A DNA stretch of 42,669 nucleotides from an uncultured Bacillota bacterium (lineage in GTDB: Bacteria > Bacillota_I > Bacilli_A > Izemoplasmatales > UBA1188). Below the pieces are notes generated by a model. The model saw nothing but the letters and a program-made list of their open reading frames with translations. It was not told the origin of the DNA and did not search any database. The first letter of the stretch is position 1, and every line of letters starts with the position of its first letter. A program made the position numbers and the translations under genes. Positions 16,808-24,960 of the stretch are shown in pieces. The stretch covers positions 1 to 42,669 of the forward strand of contig CALCVH010000085.1 in NCBI GenBank assembly GCA_937907585.1, read 5' to 3'.

Positions 16808-17800
16808 ATGAGAATATTATCAGGAATACAACCTACAAATGTGCCTACACTTGGAAACTATATAGGCGCAATAAAGAATTTCGTGAAGATGCAAAATGAG
16901 AACCAAGATGCGGATATATTAGTATTCGTTGCGGATTTGCATTCTATTACTGTTCCAAGAGATAGAAAGGATATAAAGAAAAATATTAGATCTCTTGCGG
17001 CTTTATATCTTGCGAGTGGACTAGATCCAAATAGAACCCATATATTTATTCAATCAGAAGTCCATGAACACGCTGAACTAGGATGGGTTTTAGAATGTAA
17101 TAGTTATATTGGTGAAATGGAAAGAATGATTCAGTTCAAAGAAAAAAGCGCTAAAGAAGGCGCAAGTGTTACAACTGGATTATTAACATATCCTTGTTTA
17201 ATGGCGGCTGATATTCTTTTATATGATACAAACCTTGTTCCAGTTGGTGAAGATCAGAAACAACATGTAGAAATCACTAGAGATATCGCAATCAGATTCA
17301 ATAATAAATATGGAGAAACTTTTGTGGTTCCTGAACCGATGATTCAAAAATCAGGCGCAAGGATAATGAGTTTACAAGATCCACTAAAAAAGATGAGCAA
17401 ATCTGATCCTAATCCAAAAGGATATATCACTCTTCTTGATGATATAAATGAAGCAAAGAATAAGATTAAAAGAGCTGTAACTGATTCTATCGGAATAGTT
17501 AAATATGATACAGTAAATCAACCAGCAGTATCTAATTTAATGACTATTTATTCTAGTTTTACAAATATGTCATTTGATGAAATTGAAAATAAATATAGTG
17601 GTTTAGGATATAAAGAATTTAAAGAAGATCTATCTGAGATAGTAGCGAACGAATTAACTAAGATTCAAACTAAATATAATGAAATAATCAATTCAAATGA
17701 ACTAGATAAAATTCTTGATGAAGGTAGAGATTACGCATCAAGAATAGCTTATAAAAAGATGGCTAAAGTCTATAAAAGAATTGGATTAGGCAGATATTAA
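16808..17800 (+). CDS. trpS: Tryptophanyl-tRNA synthetase
   Basis: A 330-residue class I aminoacyl-tRNA synthetase that charges tRNA-Trp. SGIQPTNVPTLGNYIGA near the N-terminus is the TrpRS version of the HIGH region; KMSKS is at residues 195-199. GEDQKQHVEITRDIA and LLYDTNLVPVGEDQ are further TrpRS blocks. ATG 16808 follows AAGGAGGG by 6 bases and gives the usual bacterial length; the frame is open upstream into the leader but that part is the T-box. Expression is controlled by the tryptophan T-box. A strong hairpin follows the stop codon. Confidence 0.97.
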   Translation: MRILSGIQPTNVPTLGNYIGAIKNFVKMQNENQDADILVFVADLHSITVPRDRKDIKKNIRSLAALYLASGLDPNRTHIFIQSEVHEHAELGWVLECNSYIGEMERMIQFKEKSAKEGASVTTGLLTYPCLMAADILLYDTNLVPVGEDQKQHVEITRDIAIRFNNKYGETFVVPEPMIQKSGARIMSLQDPLKKMSKSDPNPKGYITLLDDINEAKNKIKRAVTDSIGIVKYDTVNQPAVSNLMTIYSSFTNMSFDEIENKYSGLGYKEFKEDLSEIVANELTKIQTKYNEIINSNELDKILDEGRDYASRIAYKKMAKVYKRIGLGRY

Positions 17801-17837
17801 TAATAAAATGAAAGGCATCCCCTTTCATTTTATTATT
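17799..17837. terminator. Bidirectional terminator between trpS and the TOPRIM-like gene
   Basis: A 17-bp perfect stem (AATAATAAAATGAAAGG with its complement) has a 5-base loop and overlaps the trpS stop codon. It lies between converging genes and its A/T-rich lower stem could serve both directions. The T tract after the stem is short. Confidence 0.6.
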
Positions 17838-17907
17838 TGAGGTAAAGTAAGAGTAATATGTCAAAATAAATTAATTTTTGTCAAAATTCAAAGATGAGAT
17901 TATATTT

Positions 17908-18393
17908 TTATTTTCTTGAAATGTATTTATCTAAAATAGAAAGTAGATTTGTTGTATGTCTTCTCTTTAAAGGTTCATCGTTATCAAGAGTAAGATTTGG
18001 AAGAATTTTATGTTTTCTTGATTGAAAATTAATTGCTTCAATTTTCTTATGATTATTTGGAATTTGTTTTCCTAAAAACACATCTTCAATATCTAAATTC
18101 ATCCAAACCAAATCATAATCCTTTTTCTTACAATAATTAATTATTCTATTATTCAATTCTTCTTCTCTATCATAATCGGCAACTATTATTATTTTTATTT
18201 CTCTGTCTATGCTTTTTGTTTTGTTTGCGATTTTTATATCCTGATTAATAAGTTCTGATTTCGATGTAGCAAATATCTTATCTAGCGCAAATGTTCTAGG
18301 CAAATAAAAGAAATCGATTGTAGATTTAATATACATCCAATCTGATTTATTAGATGGGTAGTTTCGACAATAAATATTAATTTTATCATTCAT
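17908..18393 (-). CDS. Small TOPRIM-like protein (RloB/AriB-like)
   Basis: A 161-residue soluble protein. A hydrophobic strand ending in an acidic motif, IIIVADYDREE (about 68-78), followed by a helix and then NLDIEDVFLG (about 99-108), resembles the DxD and C-terminal blocks of TOPRIM-like RloB or DUF4276/DUF4435 proteins. The canonical N-terminal glutamate block is not obvious and the protein is shorter than known relatives. It starts inside the last codons of the ATPase gene (8-base overlap, ATGAATGA), so the two are surely cotranscribed. A defence effector role is inference from this pairing. ATG 18393 is preferred over 18423 because the ATPase end supplies GGGTGAAG. Confidence 0.5.
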   Translation of the reverse strand: MNDKINIYCRNYPSNKSDWMYIKSTIDFFYLPRTFALDKIFATSKSELINQDIKIANKTKSIDREIKIIIVADYDREEELNNRIINYCKKKDYDLVWMNLDIEDVFLGKQIPNNHKKIEAINFQSRKHKILPNLTLDNDEPLKRRHTTNLLSILDKYISRK

Positions 18394-19702
18394 CTTCACC
18401 CATAAAAATATTAATAAAATCAAAATCTTCTATATTCATAGGAGAATTAGGAAAATCTCCATTTGTATAATCGTTAATAGGGGATTTATTTCCCTTACTG
18501 ATCCAAGTATCTAAATTATTATCTACGCCCAAAACAACTATAGATCTACTCTGATTCTTTAAAGCCTTCATTGCCTCTATGTTGTGCGTAGTGAAAATTA
18601 ATTGACCTTTACCATACTTTTTAAAGAAAGATATTAGTTTTTCAAAATATACGGCATTTATGTTTGTATCAATTTCATCTATAAATACTATTTTACCTCT
18701 AGCGCATTTTTCTAAATATGAGTATAAATTTACAAGTTGTTTAATTCCAGAAGATTCAAACTCAAATTCTACGCGGTAATTATTATATACAAATATCTTT
18801 CTAACGTTATATACATCTCTATTTTCGCTTGGTATTAATAATATTTCATTTAAATCTGGTTTGAAGTATTTAATAAACTTTTCTAACTTTTTGTTTTCAC
18901 TTTCGTACTTATTATATTCAGTTTTTAAAACGATAGTATCATTTATATATACATCATAAAAATTGTTTAAAGAGGCTGGCTTTTTTTCAACCTTATTAAT
19001 CAATTCGTTCAAAATCTCATTACTAATTTTATAATTGTTATGCTTATCAGATTCTTGCATATATACTAAAATATTATTGATATTAGAATAGAGGGAAAGT
19101 ATTATTTTATCTAATATTGAAAAGTTTTTTTTATTACTATCCTTATTATAATCAATAATTTTCTGCATTATATATTGAACGATTGAATTATATTTTAAAT
19201 CATTAAGAGAACAGGTGTAGTTTTGTTCAAGTGTATTTTTAAATTTATCTTCAATATATATACCTTCTTCTCTTTTTTCTATTATTGTTTTAAATTTATC
19301 ATTAAATGTTCTTCCTGCAGAAATAGAAATGTTTTCAATAGAAATAACAAAATCTGATAAAACATCGTCTTTAACTATCTTGATGGTATGTTTTAATACT
19401 GTATTATTATCATATTCAAATATAGTAGATATATAAAATTCATTCTTAACAAAATTAATTAATTTACTTAAATTGTCTTTAGTTTCATTTTGTATCAAAA
19501 AATTGGGATTACATACAATTTTATTATAATAATCTATAGAAGTAATAATTGCGCTTTTACCAGCGCCATTATAGCCAAATATCCCTTTTACATTATTTAC
19601 TTTATGTACTCCTCTTTCTATTGTCTGGTTTGCGAAATCAAGAGTAATCATCTTCTCGATATTTTTTATACCATAAGTTGAAAACTGTAATAGCTTTTTC
19701 AT
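18386..19702 (-). CDS. AAA15/OLD-like ATPase of candidate defence pair
   Basis: A 438-residue ATPase of the RecF/SMC-like AAA15 type. The first lines, LLQFSTYGIKNIEK, match the N-terminal strand seen in OLD, RloA and AriA proteins. Walker A is GYNGAGKS (43-50). A long middle region with helices follows, then SSGIKQLVNLYSYLE (signature-like), Walker B IVFIDEID (about 338-345) and the switch histidine in FTTHN (about 371). Such ATPases act with nuclease or TOPRIM partners in RloAB, PARIS and Gabija-type phage defence. The ribosome site is GGAGG. It is flanked by unrelated housekeeping genes, consistent with a small inserted module. Confidence 0.75.
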   Translation of the reverse strand: MKKLLQFSTYGIKNIEKMITLDFANQTIERGVHKVNNVKGIFGYNGAGKSAIITSIDYYNKIVCNPNFLIQNETKDNLSKLINFVKNEFYISTIFEYDNNTVLKHTIKIVKDDVLSDFVISIENISISAGRTFNDKFKTIIEKREEGIYIEDKFKNTLEQNYTCSLNDLKYNSIVQYIMQKIIDYNKDSNKKNFSILDKIILSLYSNINNILVYMQESDKHNNYKISNEILNELINKVEKKPASLNNFYDVYINDTIVLKTEYNKYESENKKLEKFIKYFKPDLNEILLIPSENRDVYNVRKIFVYNNYRVEFEFESSGIKQLVNLYSYLEKCARGKIVFIDEIDTNINAVYFEKLISFFKKYGKGQLIFTTHNIEAMKALKNQSRSIVVLGVDNNLDTWISKGNKSPINDYTNGDFPNSPMNIEDFDFINIFMGEDE

Positions 19703-19753
19703 TTTTAAACCTCCAACATAATTTTAACATAATGTAATTTTTATGTAAATAGC

Positions 19754-19762
19754 ATTATAACA
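19754..19762 (-). promoter_or_regulatory. Extended -10 promoter of ATPase-TOPRIM pair
   Basis: Minus-strand TGTTATAAT lies 51 bases before ATG 19702, giving a leader of about 45 bases. A second box, TGTTAAAAT (19721-19729), is closer but would start the message inside the ribosome site. Confidence 0.45.
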
Positions 19763-19774
19763 ATATTTATTGTA

Positions 19775-19799
19775 TATAAAAAGAAGAGAATGTCTCTTC
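19775..19799 (-). terminator. Terminator after SGNH hydrolase gene
   Basis: On the minus strand GAAGAGA-CAT-TCTCTTC forms a perfect 7-bp stem followed by TTTTTATA, just beyond the stop codon. Confidence 0.7.
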
Positions 19800-19806
19800 C
19801 TTTAAC

Positions 19807-20430
19807 TTATAGTGATTTAAGCATAGAATATACTTTTTCCGCTAATAATCTATGTCCTCTATCGTTTGGATGTAAACCATCTTCGCTTATATTCATTTTA
19901 AACGCTTCTGTTCCTGCTATAAAATCTTTATCTGAATATAGATCCATTATTTTATAGCCGTGTGATGAAGCCTCTTTTTTTATTTCTTCAACAAACATTG
20001 ATAGAGGTGTATCAATTGGCCTATCAAGACAAGTTCTTTGAAGTGGAGTCATGAATATAACAATAGAATTTGGATATTTTTTCTTAATCCTATCACATAG
20101 AATTTTTAATGCACCTTTAAATGAATATTCATCATCGCCATCAAATGATGCATCACCATGTCCATAATCGTTTGTTCCACCAAATACAATAACTATATCA
20201 GCTTCTTCTTCCATTATAGTTAATCTTAGATTAAAATCATAATCGTATCTAGTATTTCTATAGACATGTCTTTGTCTAGCGATTCTAGAACCACCTACAC
20301 CATAATTTAATATATTTAATTTGTATTCATTTTCTAATATACCTACAAAACTTTTTTCATAGGTAGACGCTAAAGCGCCTTCAGTGATAGAATCGCCTAA
20401 TATAAGTATTTTTTTATTTGTTAAATCCAT
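19807..20430 (-). CDS. SGNH/GDSL-type esterase
   Basis: A 207-residue hydrolase. Block I ILGDSITEG carries the nucleophile Ser14; YGVGGSRIA is block II (oxyanion Gly); IVFGGTNDYGHG is block III (Asn); DGLHPNDRGHRLLA is block V with the Asp-His pair. These are the four family blocks of SGNH hydrolases. No signal peptide is seen, so it is cytoplasmic. Substrates in the family include acetylated sugars, lipids and peptidoglycan esters; none can be assigned here. It starts 5 bases after the DUF368 gene. Confidence 0.88.
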   Translation of the reverse strand: MDLTNKKILILGDSITEGALASTYEKSFVGILENEYKLNILNYGVGGSRIARQRHVYRNTRYDYDFNLRLTIMEEEADIVIVFGGTNDYGHGDASFDGDDEYSFKGALKILCDRIKKKYPNSIVIFMTPLQRTCLDRPIDTPLSMFVEEIKKEASSHGYKIMDLYSDKDFIAGTEAFKMNISEDGLHPNDRGHRLLAEKVYSMLKSL

Positions 20431-20435
20431 ATGTC

Positions 20436-21368
20436 TTATCCTTCTATATTATTATTATTTTCTATTTCTTCTTTTGTAGTTTCTATTTTCTTTTTATCAT
20501 CTTTTTCAAATTTGGAAATAACTACTCCAAATACACCACCAAGAATAAATGTTATAACTGAAATAATTATTAATAATGTACTACTAAAATCTATTTCATA
20601 TTTATTTATTGTTAGATATATTATTGAGAATGGACTACCTATAAGCAATCCTAAAATAGATGAATATACTGTAGTAGAATATTTTTCTAGTAACTTTTTA
20701 ATTAGTTTAGAAACTAATATAGCTCCTACTATTGCGCCTAGCGCAAATAGTAAAATACTTATTAAATAGATATAGAAATTATCCTCTTTTATTGATGATA
20801 CAATATGTAAAAACTTATTTAGTATTTCCATTACCGCATCATAATATCCAAGAGCCATTATAATCATCGATCCTGATACACCAGGAATAATCATTGTTCC
20901 AAGGCCAATAGCGCCAACTAGCACCATCATTATTAAGAATACTGGGCTTAAGCTAATTTCTTTACTTGTACCTGCGTTTAATAAGGAAACACCAATAATT
21001 GTTAGAAGAGATACTATTAAAGCTATATAGTCTCTTATTTTTAATTTCTCATGTATTTTTTTAATATATGTTATTGGAATAGATACTATTACTAATCCCA
21101 CAAAGAACATTACTGTTTGGAATGGGAAATTCTTTAATAAGAAAGTAATTCCAATAATATTTAATACAAGACCAATGATAAATCCCACTGCGATAGCCCA
21201 AACTTCTTTTATAGATTTTAATGGGTGTTTAGTAAGATCAGAAATAGCGTTTATTAATCTTTCATATATGTTTAAAAAGACCGCAAGAGTACCCATTGAA
21301 AAACCAGGTATTGTTGAGTCAAGTCCAAGTATAATTCCTTTTAAAATATCTAATAATTTATTCTTCAT
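20436..21368 (-). CDS. DUF368 membrane protein (polyprenyl-phosphate transporter PopT-like)
   Basis: A 310-residue protein with about eight hydrophobic segments. It has the two family repeats: GIILGLDSTIPGFSMGTLAVFL near the N-terminus and GTMIIPGVSGSMIIMALGYYD in the middle, both built around the IPG-x-S(G/M) motif of DUF368. Members in other bacteria have been implicated in returning undecaprenyl phosphate to the cytoplasmic face for cell-wall synthesis. If true here, the organism makes a wall-type polymer. It overlaps the end of rimO by 11 bases and precedes the SGNH hydrolase. Confidence 0.85.
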   Translation of the reverse strand: MKNKLLDILKGIILGLDSTIPGFSMGTLAVFLNIYERLINAISDLTKHPLKSIKEVWAIAVGFIIGLVLNIIGITFLLKNFPFQTVMFFVGLVIVSIPITYIKKIHEKLKIRDYIALIVSLLTIIGVSLLNAGTSKEISLSPVFLIMMVLVGAIGLGTMIIPGVSGSMIIMALGYYDAVMEILNKFLHIVSSIKEDNFYIYLISILLFALGAIVGAILVSKLIKKLLEKYSTTVYSSILGLLIGSPFSIIYLTINKYEIDFSSTLLIIISVITFILGGVFGVVISKFEKDDKKKIETTKEEIENNNNIEG

Positions 21369-22677
21369 ATACTTTAGTTATTTCGCCATATAGTTCATAT
21401 GCATTAGATGCGATGATTTTACAGTCAACTATATCTCCAGGTTTTAATTCATTTTCAAATGGACAAGTCGCTATAATTGATGAATCAACATCATCTGGCG
21501 CAAACATATAATTTCTTAATGAAAAAATTAGAGATTCTTCATCAAAAGAATCAACCATAGCTTTAAATGTTTTACCAACTAAAGCTTTCTTTAATCTTGT
21601 GGCGACTAATTCTTGTTTTTCCATTAAGATATTATATCTTTTTAAAGATGTTCTTTTAGGCACTCTAGGCTTCATATTAAATGATGTAGTATCTTCTTCT
21701 CTGGAATACATAAAAGCTCCCATATGGAAGAATTCTGCCTTTTCTACAAAATCTAATAATTCATTAAAATCAAATTTACTTTCGCCAGGGAATCCAACCA
21801 TTAAAGATGTTCTGATTACTGCATCAGGAATATTAGTTCTTATTTTATTTATTAGTTCAATAGCTTTCTCTTTTGTTGTTTTTCTATTCATTAGTGAAAG
21901 AATCTTATTTGAACCATGTTGGAATGGAATATCAAAATAAGAAGCAATATTATCATGTCTTTTAATAACATCTATAAGTTCATCTGTGATTGTTTCAGGA
22001 TAGATATAGAATGTTCTAATTAAGAATATTCCTTCTATCTTAGATAATCTTTCAAGTAGTTCTGGCAGCATCAATTTATGATAATTATCAACACCATATT
22101 TAGATGTATCTTGCGCTATTAAATTTATTTCTTTAGCGCCATTTTTAACTAACTCTTCAGTTTCTTTAACAATATCATCCATATCTCTAGAAACATATTT
22201 TCCTCTGATTAAAGGAATAGCGCAAAATGCGCAATGGTTATTACAACCATCCGCAATTCTAACATATGGTGAATGAGATGATGATATCAATATTCTATTA
22301 TGAAATGATAGTTCTTCTTTATTGTTTTCCTTATCAAAAAGACGAGACACAAGCTCGCTAAATTTAGGATATTCTTTTAAAGAAATAACTAAATCAACAT
22401 CTTTAAAGTTATATTCTATAAATTCTTTATATCTTGTAGCTAAACACCCACAAACCACTAGTTTTTGTGATGCCTTTTTTTCTTGAATAACTCTTGCGAT
22501 TTCTTCTAGCGCCTCATCCTTAGCGCTATCAATAAATCCACAAGTATTGATAATAATTAAATCCGCATCTTCTTGGTTGTTAGTTATAGTAAAAGAGGAT
22601 TTAGTTAATAATCCTAGGATCATTTCAGAATCAACTTGATTCTTGCTGCAACCTAGAGATATCATTCCAACATTCAT
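21358..22677 (-). CDS. rimO: Ribosomal protein S12 methylthiotransferase RimO
   Basis: A 439-residue radical-SAM enzyme that adds a methylthio group to the beta carbon of Asp in ribosomal protein S12. The N-terminal UPF0004 domain has SLGCSKNQVDSE (Cys10), NTCGFID (Cys46) and VVCGCLA (Cys78 region), ligating the auxiliary Fe-S cluster. The radical-SAM motif is CNNHCAFC (Cys145, 149, 152). The GCSKNxVDSE form marks RimO rather than MiaB. A TRAM domain closes the protein (DGD-like ELKPGDIVDCKI). It is between degV (5 bases upstream) and the DUF368 gene. Confidence 0.95.
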   Translation of the reverse strand: MNVGMISLGCSKNQVDSEMILGLLTKSSFTITNNQEDADLIIINTCGFIDSAKDEALEEIARVIQEKKASQKLVVCGCLATRYKEFIEYNFKDVDLVISLKEYPKFSELVSRLFDKENNKEELSFHNRILISSSHSPYVRIADGCNNHCAFCAIPLIRGKYVSRDMDDIVKETEELVKNGAKEINLIAQDTSKYGVDNYHKLMLPELLERLSKIEGIFLIRTFYIYPETITDELIDVIKRHDNIASYFDIPFQHGSNKILSLMNRKTTKEKAIELINKIRTNIPDAVIRTSLMVGFPGESKFDFNELLDFVEKAEFFHMGAFMYSREEDTTSFNMKPRVPKRTSLKRYNILMEKQELVATRLKKALVGKTFKAMVDSFDEESLIFSLRNYMFAPDDVDSSIIATCPFENELKPGDIVDCKIIASNAYELYGEITKVYEE

Positions 22678-22682
22678 TGATA

Positions 22683-23567
22683 TTATCTACCTTTTTTCTT
22701 CTGTTTTGGAACTTTTAAATAAAGTAATCCAATTGTTCCAGGACCGCAGTGTGAAGAAATAACTGATCCTGCATCTGTATGATAAACATGACTAAAATTA
22801 CAGTTCTTCTTTAGTAATTCATCTACAAACTTATCAGCTTCTTCTGAATGACAAGATGTAACCATTAAATAATTTTTATCAACTGAATCATATTCTTTCA
22901 TCATATCTAAATACTGTGTTTTAATCGCAATATTTAATGAACCAATTGGTTTCTTTCCAACTACTAGTTTTCCATCTTGAACAACGATTATTGGTTTGAT
23001 TCTCATTGCTTTAACTAAAAAACCAGTAAGTGTTGAACATCTTCCACCCTTAACTAAATAATCGCATGTATCAACGCAGAATGAAGCATATATATTAGGA
23101 GTTACTTCTTTTTCTATTTTTTCTTTTACTTCAGCTCTTGATAAGCCTTGATTAATAAAATCTCTTATCTTTAATAAAACAATACCAATTGCGCTTGATA
23201 AGTTGTTTGAATCTATTAAAGTAACTGAATCAGGATTATTACAAGTTCCTTTAGCTATAGTAGCGGATTGAAAAGTTGATGATAGTTTAGAACCTATACC
23301 AGTATAAATAACAGAGTATCCTTCATCAATGTATTTATTGAACACTTCTTCAAATACACCAGGGCCTACAGCGCTAGTGATAGGAAGTTTATCTGTTAGT
23401 TTAACATGTTCTATTATATCTTGAGATGTGATATCTACTCCATCTCTATATGTTTTATCTTCACCATCATATGAAACGATTAACGGAACAATTTCTAGAT
23501 TTAATTCTTCGATTAACTCTTTACTTAAATCGCACGTTGAATCTGATACGAGCTTTATCTTTTCCAT
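22683..23567 (-). CDS. DegV family fatty-acid binding protein (FakB-like)
   Basis: A 294-residue protein. KLVSDSTCDLSKE, the first-strand Ser/Thr motif, starts the fold; TSAVGPGVFEEVF and GIGSKLSSTFQSA form the binding loops for the fatty-acid carboxylate, and GRCSTLTGF with RIKPI lies in the C-terminal domain. Family members (FakB) present fatty acids to the kinase FakA for phospholipid synthesis; FakA is not in the window. ATG 23567 is chosen because AAAGGAGA precedes it and the family alignment starts there; the frame is open to 23606. Confidence 0.88.
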   Translation of the reverse strand: MEKIKLVSDSTCDLSKELIEELNLEIVPLIVSYDGEDKTYRDGVDITSQDIIEHVKLTDKLPITSAVGPGVFEEVFNKYIDEGYSVIYTGIGSKLSSTFQSATIAKGTCNNPDSVTLIDSNNLSSAIGIVLLKIRDFINQGLSRAEVKEKIEKEVTPNIYASFCVDTCDYLVKGGRCSTLTGFLVKAMRIKPIIVVQDGKLVVGKKPIGSLNIAIKTQYLDMMKEYDSVDKNYLMVTSCHSEEADKFVDELLKKNCNFSHVYHTDAGSVISSHCGPGTIGLLYLKVPKQKKKGR

Positions 23568-23636
23568 CAGGTTCTCCTTTAAATTGATTTCATAGAAATT
23601 ATACATTATTTATTTAAATAAATAAAGTTAAAAATA

Positions 23637-23660
23637 AGAGCCTACTATAAAGCAGGCTCT
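23637..23660 (-). terminator. Terminator after gap
   Basis: Minus-strand AGAGCCT and AGGCTCT pair in a 7-bp stem, followed by TATTTTTAA, 18 bases past the gap stop codon. Confidence 0.75.
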
Positions 23661-23677
23661 AATATAGTAAGTATTGA

Positions 23678-24766
23678 TTAGTTTTGTGCAGGCTTGCCAG
23701 TAACTAGATAGTATAATGTTCTAACAAGTTGAGATGTATAGCTGTTTTCGTTGTCATACCAAGAAACAACTTGAACTTCGAATAAACCTGGAGCAATTGG
23801 AGCAACCATAGTTTGAGTTGCGTCAAATAATGATCCATATCTCATACCGATTACATCGCTTGAAACGATTTGATCTTCATTATAACCATAAGATTTGCTG
23901 CTTGCAGCTTTCATAGCAGCGTTGATGCCTTCTTTAGTTACGTTTTCGCCTTTAACAACTGCTGTTAAAATAGTTGTAGATCCTGTAGGAACTGGAACTC
24001 TTTGTGCAGAACCAATTAATTTTCCATTTAATTCAGGAATAACTAAACCGATAGCTTTAGCTGCACCAGTTGAGTTTGGAACGATGTTAGCAGCGCCAGC
24101 TCTAGCTCTTCTTAAATCGCCTTTTCTGTGTGGTCCATCAAGAATCATTTGGTCGCCTGTATAAGCGTGGATAGTTGACATGATACCTGATTGAATTGGA
24201 GCGTAGTCATTTAAAGCTTTAGCCATAGGAGCTAAACAGTTAGTAGTGCATGAAGCAGCACTAACGATAGTATCTTCATCTTTTAATGTTTCATGGTTAA
24301 CACCATAAACGATAGTAGGAAGATCATTTCCAGCAGGAGCTGATATAACAACTTTCTTAGCACCAGCGTCGATATGAGCTTGTGATTTAGCTTTTGAACA
24401 ATAGAATCCAGTACATTCAAGTACTACGTCTACATCTAATTCTCCCCAAGGAAGAGTTTCAGCTTTAGCTTGTGCATAGATAGTGATTTCTTTTCCATCT
24501 ACTGTGATAGAACCTGGAGTAACTACAGTTTTTCCATCTTCAGCAAATACTGGTTCTTTAGAAGAAACAGTGTGTAATCCTTCACCAATACGGCCAGCAT
24601 ATCCGCCTTGAGCAGTATCATATTTTAATAAGTTTGCGAGCATTGCAGGACTAGTTAAGTCGTTGATTGCTACAATGTTGTAGAGTTCGTTTCCGAACAT
24701 TTGTCTGAAAGCTAATCTACCAATTCTACCGAATCCGTTGATAGCTACATTAACAGTTTTTGCCAT
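23678..24766 (-). CDS. gap: Glyceraldehyde-3-phosphate dehydrogenase, type I
   Basis: A 362-residue glycolytic enzyme making 1,3-bisphosphoglycerate. The Rossmann motif is INGFGRIGR (9-17); Asp36 ending the second strand indicates NAD+ use. The catalytic motif SCTTNC is at 172-177 with Cys173, and the active-site His is in STIHAYTGDQ. WYDNENSY near the end is the C-terminal signature. It is about 27 residues longer than most bacterial forms, with extra sequence around 58-88. Alanine codons follow T-ending codons freely (CCT-GCA, ACT-GCT, TAT-GCT), unlike most neighbours, which fits high expression. It is monocistronic. Confidence 0.97.
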   Translation of the reverse strand: MAKTVNVAINGFGRIGRLAFRQMFGNELYNIVAINDLTSPAMLANLLKYDTAQGGYAGRIGEGLHTVSSKEPVFAEDGKTVVTPGSITVDGKEITIYAQAKAETLPWGELDVDVVLECTGFYCSKAKSQAHIDAGAKKVVISAPAGNDLPTIVYGVNHETLKDEDTIVSAASCTTNCLAPMAKALNDYAPIQSGIMSTIHAYTGDQMILDGPHRKGDLRRARAGAANIVPNSTGAAKAIGLVIPELNGKLIGSAQRVPVPTGSTTILTAVVKGENVTKEGINAAMKAASSKSYGYNEDQIVSSDVIGMRYGSLFDATQTMVAPIAPGLFEVQVVSWYDNENSYTSQLVRTLYYLVTGKPAQN

Positions 24767-24802
24767 TTAATTTATCTCCTTATTTAATTTTTAACCATAG
24801 AG

Positions 24803-24831
24803 ATTTTACTACTAATATAGTAAAAATGCAA
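24803..24831 (-). promoter_or_regulatory. Sigma-A promoter of gap
   Basis: Minus-strand TTGCAT, 17-base spacer and TAAAAT. Transcription would start near 24796, about 30 bases before ATG 24766, with AAGGAGAT between. Confidence 0.65.
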
Positions 24832-24906
24832 GAAATATAACTTTGTTATATATTTTACCATATACTATCTAATGTATTATTTTATTCTTTTACTGTTTTT
24901 TTAAAA

Positions 24907-24955
24907 GAAAAAGGAGCTAGAACCTTACATAAAGTTAGGTTAAAACTCCTTACTA
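24907..24955 (-). terminator. Terminator after S41-like lipoprotein gene
   Basis: A long imperfect hairpin on the minus strand (AAGGAG...AACCT pairing with AGGTT...CTCCTT) is followed by TTTTCTTTT. Confidence 0.7.
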
Positions 24956-24960
24956 TAATA

